This document shows, piece after piece, positions 58,916 through 64,000 of a DNA stretch of 64,000 nt. The stretch's first letter is position 1, and each line of letters begins with the position of its first letter. The stretch comes from Haloprofundus salilacus. Its GTDB lineage: Archaea > Halobacteriota > Halobacteria > Halobacteriales > Haloferacaceae. The DNA lies in NCBI RefSeq assembly GCF_020150815.1, contig NZ_CP083724.1, forward strand, positions 62,001 through 126,000. The letters are read 5' to 3'. Made by a program: the position numbers and the translations under genes. The notes under the pieces are model-generated. The model made no database searches. It saw nothing but the letters and a program-made list of their open reading frames with translations, and was not told where the DNA came from.

Positions 58916-59175
58916 GGCTCATCACCGTCTTCTTCGGCGTCGATCAGCCCGCGAAGAACCGCGATGACGTTCCACCATGTGACGCACTTGCAGCGCCGGC
59001 AGACGTGCCGGAACGACGGGACGAAGTCAGGGTCCGGCTCGTCAATTGACGCACGCTTGACCGTGACGCACTTACAGCAGGTACACATGGCGTCGACGGG
59101 GACGCCGTGTTCTCCTGCTTCCGGGCGGTCGAGTTCCGCTTCAAGGTCACGCACGTTGTCGGAGTCGGAACTCAC
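58912..59175 (-). CDS. Small protein with four CxxC-type cysteine pairs
   Basis: An 87-residue protein with Cys pairs in AMCTCCKCVTVKRASID and RHVCRRCKCVTWWNVIAVLR, spaced for one or two zinc sites. The C-terminus is acidic. It overlaps the next gene by ATGA. This is the zinc-finger type common in haloarchaeal provirus operons; it could bind nucleic acid. Confidence 0.7.
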   Translation of the reverse strand: MSSDSDNVRDLEAELDRPEAGEHGVPVDAMCTCCKCVTVKRASIDEPDPDFVPSFRHVCRRCKCVTWWNVIAVLRGLIDAEEDGDEP

Positions 59176-59206
59176 CGCTGGTCACCTCCCTCGACCGCTT
59201 CAACGG

Positions 59207-59746
59207 TCATCGCGGTTCCTCCGGGTACATCGTCTCGCGAACCTCGGGGTTCATACGGACGAACCCGCGATTCAGCCGCAGGTGGTCGATGAACTTGCCG
59301 ACCTGACCGAGACGAATCTCCTTCGTCGCCCGTGTCTCGAGGCGGCGGTCGACGGCCTCGAAGGTGACGAGACCGTCGTTGTCGGGGTCACCGTGGTAGA
59401 TAGCGAGGCCGAGCACGTCGAGGCCGACCAGATACTGTTCCTCTCGGACTTGCTCGGGGGCGTCGTCGAAATCGACGAACCGGTCACCGCTATCGGTGTA
59501 GAACTTCGGATCCGGGATGTCGGCGCTGCGGATCTTGCGCCACACCTCGGGATGCTCGGCTTTGAACAGCGCGAGGTGGAACGGACACTTTGCAAGGTCG
59601 GCACCGAACGAGTTCGGATGCGGCACCGAGTAGACGGCCGTCTCGTCACAGATTCCGAGATGGCAGTCGGTGTCGTCGTCCTCGAGGAGACCGACGTAAG
59701 GCGTGAGTTGCGTGGCGATCGAGCGTCGGAAGCGTTCCGACGACAT
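59207..59746 (-). CDS. Hypothetical protein, plasmid/provirus operon
   Basis: A 179-residue protein from ATG 59746. DTDCHLGICDETAVYSVPHP and FGADLAKCPFHLALFKAEHP contain Cys/His pairs (C...C...H, C-x2-H) that may bind zinc. The C-terminal half (TRATKEIRLGQVGKFIDHLR) is helical. Its ATG overlaps the stop of the gene at 59746-60021 by one base (TGATG). Confidence 0.7.
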   Translation of the reverse strand: MSSERFRRSIATQLTPYVGLLEDDDTDCHLGICDETAVYSVPHPNSFGADLAKCPFHLALFKAEHPEVWRKIRSADIPDPKFYTDSGDRFVDFDDAPEQVREEQYLVGLDVLGLAIYHGDPDNDGLVTFEAVDRRLETRATKEIRLGQVGKFIDHLRLNRGFVRMNPEVRETMYPEEPR

Positions 59747-60021
59747 CACCGACCGCCTCCAACTGGATCGGGACCTTTTCCCGAACCCCACGTTTTCCCG
59801 GGTCGGTGGTAGTTACCGCCGCTGGAAGCACTGCGACGAAGCGATTTGGGCCGGCTCGGACAGCCGACGCGATGGCCGTACTCGGTTCCGTTCCGAGGGT
59901 CTTCTGTGCAGCGTGCGTTGCACTCGTCGCAGCGGAACTCTCCAGGTCCGTCGGTCCTGAGCGGGCCGCTGTAGGCGAGCGTTGAGAGGTCTGTTGTCTC
60001 GCCTTCGTCGGTAGCGGCCAT
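59746..60021 (-). CDS. Zinc-ribbon protein with Gly-rich tail
   Basis: A 91-residue protein. FRCDECNARCTEDPRNGTEY and HRVGCPSRPK give C-x2-C...C...H...C positions, a small zinc ribbon. The tail (SGGNYHRPGKTWGSGKGPDP) is Gly/Pro-rich and disordered. It overlaps both neighbours by one base, so it is part of a tightly packed operon. Confidence 0.68.
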   Translation of the reverse strand: MAATDEGETTDLSTLAYSGPLRTDGPGEFRCDECNARCTEDPRNGTEYGHRVGCPSRPKSLRRSASSGGNYHRPGKTWGSGKGPDPVGGGR

Positions 60022-60245
60022 CAGTTCTGCCCTCCGTGGCGACCGGCGGACGTTTGCGGGTCAGGGATTTTGACAGAGAGACCGACAGCGCTACCGCGAC
60101 TGATTCGAGCGTGTGTATCGCAGCGCGGACAGCGATGTACCCTATCGCGATGATCCCCGAAGACACGGGCGAACTGCTCGGTGATGTGGCTGTCGCAGTG
60201 GAGACAGCGACGCTCTCCAGCGACCGACGAGAGGTCGGTCGCCAT
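60021..60245 (-). CDS. DUF7563-like zinc-finger protein, operon start
   Basis: A 74-residue protein. RRCLHCDSHITEQFARVFGD then RVHRCPRCDTHARISRGSAV matches the DUF7563 four-Cys finger of haloarchaeal plasmids and viruses. It is the first gene of the minus-strand operon that ends with Orc1/Cdc6. The 112-bp gap before it, up to the kinase end at 60358, must hold the promoter; an AT-rich GTTTTATTCGG lies at about 60312-60322. Confidence 0.78.
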   Translation of the reverse strand: MATDLSSVAGERRCLHCDSHITEQFARVFGDHRDRVHRCPRCDTHARISRGSAVGLSVKIPDPQTSAGRHGGQN

Positions 60246-60357
60246 CAGACAACACCTCCGAAAGAGAAGAGGCTCTGTAGGTCGTTAGAACCGGTAAGAA
60301 GCTCCGCAATAGTTTTATTCGGTATGGGACCGCCCGGATCTAGATTTTCTCACTCAC

Positions 60358-63255
60358 CTACGAATCACCATCTACGTACTCCTTTGTATCGGGAACCGTG
60401 AAGGAGAAGGTCGACCCCTCACCGGGTTTTGAATCGACCAAAATGCGGCCGTCGTGAATATCGACGATCCGTTGGCAGAGTGCGAGACCGATGCCAGTGC
60501 CCGCAAACTCGTCAGTGGTATGGAGGCGGTTGAACACCCTGAAGATACCGTCGGTCTTGTCTGGATCAATCCCGATCCCGTTATCACGGACGGACAGCAC
60601 CCACTTACCGTTCGGCTTCTCGGCGGTGACGTGAATACGCGGTGGTTCATCGCCGGCGTACGTGATGGCGTTATCGAGCAGGTTCTGGAACAACTGGATC
60701 AGCTGTTGTTTGTCACCCATGACCGTCGGAAGTGAGTCCGAGGTGATCTCGGCGTCGTTCTCCTCGATGGCGATCTGGAGATTGCCCATGGCCTCATCGA
60801 GGACAACGGCACAGTCAACTGGTTCAAATTCGTCGCCGTCCCAGTCGAGCCGCGAGTATTTGAGGAGCGCGTCGATCATCTCGCGCATCCGATCGGCACC
60901 ATCGACGGCGAACTCGATGTAGTCCTGTGCGTCGGCGTCGAGATCGTCCGCATGGCGGTGTTCGAGGAGTTGCAGATAGCTGGATACCATCCGTAGTGGT
61001 TCCTGAAGATCGTGGGAGGCGGCGTAGGCAAACCGCTTCAATTCGGTGTTCGACCGCTCAAGTCGTTCGTTCGAGCGTTCCAGTTGAGCGTTGGTTTGTT
61101 TGAGTTCCTGCTCATACTCTTTGCGCTCGGTGATGTCTCTCGCCATCCCGATCCATTCGTCGATAATACCGTCCTCGTCAAGCATCGGGACCGCACGCCA
61201 GTACGTCCAACCTAGGCTCCCATCGACTTGCTCCACCTGAGATTCCAACTCAAAGATGCTCTTGGTCTGGATCGCTTCGTCGATGGCCTCCATAACTCGC
61301 TCCTGGTCGTCTGGATGAATGTATTTATCAAGCCAATCGGTGGTCGATTCCTGCGTATCGGGGATGAACTCCTTGCCTTCGAGATAGTACATTTCACTCC
61401 AATCAGGGCTCATGCGATATACGACATCCGAACTCGCGGAGACCAACGCACGGAATCGCTCCTCGCTTTCGCGCACCGTTTCATACAGTCGAGCGTTATC
61501 AATGGCTACGGCTGCTTGAGCAGCAATCCCGGTGATGATGCTTTCATCCTTCTCGGTGAATATACCCGGCTCCGAATGGCCGAAGAAAAGGCCGCCGTGT
61601 ACTTCACCGGAGTTCGAAATTACAGGAACCGCCAGGTAACTGCATACGGGCAGATGGCCTTCGGGCATCCCCTTGTAGGGCGCGTTATTACCGTAGCGCG
61701 GATCTTTGGTGATGTCGTCCGAACGGACGACCCCCTCGCCGTGAAAGGTCGGACCGAAGACCTCCGTATTGCGCGGCATCGGGAAGTCCTCGAATGCCTC
61801 ATCAGGAACTCCTGAGAGGGTATAAAGCGTGTAGGATTCGCCCTGATCATCGATGACGTTATAGAAGAAGGCACCAAACTCCGCGTCGGTTATTTCCGTA
61901 CCGGCGTCTGTAACCTCCTGCACCAGATTCTCGAGGTCGAGTTCGGCGGCCAGTGAGTTGCCCACCTCGTTGATTGTTTCGAGGGTGTGGGTATGTTCGC
62001 GCAGTGCCTCCGCGGCCTGCCCGCGTTCAAGTTCGTACTCTACCCACTGGCCCATCAGGCGGTGGAACGTGCGTTCCTCGTCCGAGAACTCCCGGTCCCG
62101 TGGCTCAGTCGAGACGAAGAAGAGCATCCGGTCGACATCGCCGTCGACTTCGACGTGGGTCCCAAGGTAGGCTCTCCCGCCGAACTCCTCGTAGGCTTTC
62201 GTGTCTTCGAACCCGCTGTCTACGGGGTCTGAGTCGCCAGCCGTCCGCTCACCGCCAGCAATTACTCGACAGTAGGTCTCCGAAAGCTCGACTTTGGCTC
62301 CCGGAACGAGGTGTTCATGGTCTCCGCTCATGACTTCCACCTCGAAGAGGTCGGTCGCCGGATCTACGCAGGCCATCCCGCCCAGTTCGAGGTCGAGCCG
62401 TTCGTACCCGAGGTCGAACAGTGCCTGAAGTTTCTCCTCGAACGTCTGGTCGGAGCCGGCCACAATCTCGTACAACGTTCGCTGAGCCTGCTTGTGATCC
62501 TGGAGTTCCGTCTTCGCCTCAGTCAGATTACGCAGCGTCTCCATCATCCGGTCGACTTTGTGGGCCGATTTCTCGGGACCGAAGAATTCCTCGGGCGGTG
62601 TGTAGTAGACGTTGTGACTGACCCTGTTGCCGTGGATGATGTGGGGATGGGTGCTGATGACGTCGTGGATGACCCCCGGCGAGAATCGCGCGCAGTTGTA
62701 CTGACAGAGCGCGATGCCGTCCACGTCATTGAAGAGGTAGTTGGCCTTGGCCTCGCACCTGATGAGATCCTCACCGTCGGGGTCTTCCTCCAAGACACTA
62801 CTCATCTCGCCGGTCACCCGGAGCGCCTCGTACTCCTCGGTAGCCTCCTCGATGGCCTCGTCGAGGAACGCAATCGTATCGTCTGGGTCGAATGTCCCGT
62901 TCCGGAGGTAGCTGTCCTGGGCGGTGTGGATGGAGAATGCGCCCGATTCGAGTGCGGCGTCGACATCAATGCCATCGGCCCGCATGGCCTCAAGGACCTC
63001 TTCTCTGGAGTTCTCATAGGTGATGTACAGGCACCGTTCGCCCCGTTCAAACCCCTGGCGCATGAACGGGATGGCGGCTGCAAACTGCTCCTCTTGGGTC
63101 TCGTAGAGGAGTGCGAAATGGTCGTTCGCGTGGGTATGATCGTCGAGGGGTTCGACCGGGCCGCGAAACTCCGAACTCTGACGCAGTGCTTCGAGTCCCC
63201 GCTCGATGTTCACTTTCCCTTGGTCCCTCGGCTCGCTCCTTCGGCTCACTGCCAC
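60358..63255 (-). CDS. MEDS/GAF/PAS sensor histidine kinase
   Basis: A 965-residue soluble kinase. The N-terminal MEDS domain (about 38-205) reads HFALLYETQEEQFAAAIPFM then GERCLYITYENS and RVTGEMSSVL. Two GAF domains follow (about 265-420, 435-590), then PAS (about 600-725). HisKA carries AASHDLQEPLRMVSS, with H748 the phosphoacceptor. HATPase_c has LFQNLLDNA, RDNGIGI and GTGIGL. The core is closely similar to the kinase at 755-2653. No receiver is adjacent; the receivers at 51144 and 2646 are candidates. MEDS domains occur in methanogen/methylotroph-type sensors for hydrocarbon derivatives (family knowledge). Confidence 0.93.
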   Translation of the reverse strand: MAVSRRSEPRDQGKVNIERGLEALRQSSEFRGPVEPLDDHTHANDHFALLYETQEEQFAAAIPFMRQGFERGERCLYITYENSREEVLEAMRADGIDVDAALESGAFSIHTAQDSYLRNGTFDPDDTIAFLDEAIEEATEEYEALRVTGEMSSVLEEDPDGEDLIRCEAKANYLFNDVDGIALCQYNCARFSPGVIHDVISTHPHIIHGNRVSHNVYYTPPEEFFGPEKSAHKVDRMMETLRNLTEAKTELQDHKQAQRTLYEIVAGSDQTFEEKLQALFDLGYERLDLELGGMACVDPATDLFEVEVMSGDHEHLVPGAKVELSETYCRVIAGGERTAGDSDPVDSGFEDTKAYEEFGGRAYLGTHVEVDGDVDRMLFFVSTEPRDREFSDEERTFHRLMGQWVEYELERGQAAEALREHTHTLETINEVGNSLAAELDLENLVQEVTDAGTEITDAEFGAFFYNVIDDQGESYTLYTLSGVPDEAFEDFPMPRNTEVFGPTFHGEGVVRSDDITKDPRYGNNAPYKGMPEGHLPVCSYLAVPVISNSGEVHGGLFFGHSEPGIFTEKDESIITGIAAQAAVAIDNARLYETVRESEERFRALVSASSDVVYRMSPDWSEMYYLEGKEFIPDTQESTTDWLDKYIHPDDQERVMEAIDEAIQTKSIFELESQVEQVDGSLGWTYWRAVPMLDEDGIIDEWIGMARDITERKEYEQELKQTNAQLERSNERLERSNTELKRFAYAASHDLQEPLRMVSSYLQLLEHRHADDLDADAQDYIEFAVDGADRMREMIDALLKYSRLDWDGDEFEPVDCAVVLDEAMGNLQIAIEENDAEITSDSLPTVMGDKQQLIQLFQNLLDNAITYAGDEPPRIHVTAEKPNGKWVLSVRDNGIGIDPDKTDGIFRVFNRLHTTDEFAGTGIGLALCQRIVDIHDGRILVDSKPGEGSTFSFTVPDTKEYVDGDS

Positions 63256-63401
63256 TCCTTACTCACGGGGAACGTTTAAGATTAGGCATCATCGTCACCG
63301 GGGGGTGATACGTCCTCATATTCCTCTCGTTTGAGTGAGCGATCGGTAGATATACACCCTATATGTAACACTGAGATCGGGGAGTCCACATGACCGAGAA
63401 G

Positions 63402-63486
63402 CGCTATCTATTCAGCAGCACCTCTACGAACTACCAAGGTTCAGTCAGAAACGCCGTGCGAGATACAGAGGGTGTATTCAGCACTG
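63402..63486. repeat. Dispersed TATTCAGCA repeat
   Basis: Left part CGCTATCTATTCAGCAGC, then TCAGTCAG, then CGTGCGAGATACAGAG and GGTGTATTCAGCACTGG. The middle GATACAGAG is complementary to CTNTATTC of both flanks, so two alternative hairpins are possible. It lies about 150 bp upstream of the kinase start. Confidence 0.75.
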
Positions 63487-63526
63487 GTTCAAACCACATA
63501 CTCCGATGAGTCTGGACTGTGTGAAT

Positions 63527-63694
63527 TCAGGACGTAGAGACGAAACGAATCGCAGAGTAGAGGGAAGCACCTCCACCAACGACGAGTAGGATTAGATGCC
63601 AGACCAGTCCCGGCGGAGACCAAGTTTGGTTAATCATCCCGAGAGCAACTAATATGACGAGAAGAGAGAGGAGGCGTTCTATATGTTCTGACAT
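63527..63694 (-). CDS. Small two-helix membrane protein (55 aa)
   Basis: A 55-residue protein from ATG 63694: MSEHIERLLSLLVILVALGM, then WSPPGLVWHLILLVVGGGAS and YSAIRFVSTS. Two membrane helices flank a short polar turn with NQTWSPPG. It lies between two repeat copies. Function is unknown. Confidence 0.6.
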   Translation of the reverse strand: MSEHIERLLSLLVILVALGMINQTWSPPGLVWHLILLVVGGGASLYSAIRFVSTS

Positions 63695-63802
63695 ACTACG
63701 TCTTTAGATTCAATCGCAGTATAATTTTCGCATTTACCTGCTGAACAAAGCCAATTCAGTAGGATTTAACCAGAATCTCTAGCTCAATCCTTTGCAACAC
63801 AC

Positions 63803-63884
63803 GCGCTCTCTATTCAGCAGCCGCTGAGTGAACCCCTCGACAGCTGTCAGTAATGACGTGCGAGATACAGAGAGTGTATTCAGT
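63803..63884. repeat. Dispersed TATTCAGCA repeat
   Basis: Left part CGCGCTCTCTATTCAGCAGC, then AGCTGTCAG, then ACGTGCGAGATACAGAGAG and TGTATTCAGTAAGG. It aligns end to end with the copy at 63402. After it, up to 64000, no gene could be identified. Confidence 0.75.
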
Positions 63885-64000
63885 AAGGGTGCGAGAATTC
63901 TTTCGTGATAAACCTCGCTAGAACATATCGAAGTAGATGGTTTCAGAATATGCCGATACCTGTCCGTAGCGGCTCAACGGTCGTCACCGCGTTTGAGCAG

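Noticed and set aside
58847-59812. Plus-strand frame of 321 codons across the zinc-finger genes
   Set aside because: Shadow of three overlapping minus-strand genes with CxxC motifs and coupled starts and stops.
62311-63279. Plus-strand frame of 322 codons
   Set aside because: Antisense to the MEDS kinase, whose domains are clear on the minus strand.
1-64000. tRNA, rRNA, CRISPR arrays and riboswitches
   Set aside because: Read through for tRNA-like cloverleaves, regularly spaced repeats and long conserved leaders; none found. The TATTCAGCA repeats are too few and too far apart for a CRISPR array.

Overview
This window is haloarchaeal DNA. Predicted proteins are rich in Asp/Glu and poor in Lys, and many families present are largely or only haloarchaeal (HalOD1, DUF5518, DUF7521-like, DUF7563-like, HTH_10/Bat regulators, halocyanin, Tat lipoproteins). 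Several start codons sit about 25-30 nt below TATA boxes, as in leaderless archaeal transcripts. No tRNA, rRNA, CRISPR array or core ribosomal genes were seen. Gene remnants, insertion-sequence ends, an intact tnpB, an Orc1/Cdc6 gene and a tight operon of small zinc-finger proteins suggest a megaplasmid or a plastic accessory chromosomal region. The genus cannot be fixed from the sequence.

Layout: 0-3.1 kb holds a DoxX end and a PAS histidine kinase/receiver pair. 3.3-5.3 kb holds an orphan ABC permease and a broken arginase-family gene. 5.5-9.6 kb holds a HxlR regulator divergent from a DUF6069-FMN reductase-BNR operon, a second BNR protein and two remnants between them. 9.9-15 kb holds UspA, a DisA_N protein and small plasmid-like DNA-binding genes with palindromic operators. 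15.2-21.6 kb is metabolic (threonine synthase-like, aldo/keto reductase) plus HicB with a decayed HicA and a winged-helix/DUF7521-like pair. 21.6-23.1 kb is a TnpB element, followed by an ABC exporter pair and a PadR regulator. 25.8-31.5 kb holds a Tat nuclease/phosphatase-fold protein and a carbohydrate-esterase group (SGNH hydrolase, acetylesterase-like hydrolase, pectinesterase) containing TnpB scars. 32-38.2 kb holds DUF3006 with a ComEC-like lipoprotein, DoxX, and a TetR gene with an Rph/PEP-synthase-like phosphotransferase. 38.5-50.1 kb holds Bat-type regulators, MFS, SdpI, NmrA-like and epimerase proteins, a two-domain multicopper oxidase and a double halocyanin. 50.3-53.8 kb holds HalOD1, receiver proteins and DUF2270. 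54.2-56.5 kb is visibly AT-richer and has two unusual genes. 56.5-60.2 kb is an Orc1/Cdc6-led plasmid/provirus-like operon. 60.3-63.3 kb is a large MEDS/GAF/PAS histidine kinase.

Two features run through the window. First, a dispersed stem-loop repeat with core CTNTATTCAGCAC and its complement (about ten copies, some weak) lies mostly beside the kinase and receiver genes. Second, solo hairpins resembling IS200/IS605 (IS1341-type) ends are scattered through it. One 52-bp example, present twice identically, has split a DUF5518 gene.

The most unusual protein is at 54304-55425. Its N-terminal half resembles the Cdc48/VAT N-domain, but it is joined to a coiled-coil/three-helix membrane module instead of an AAA+ ATPase.
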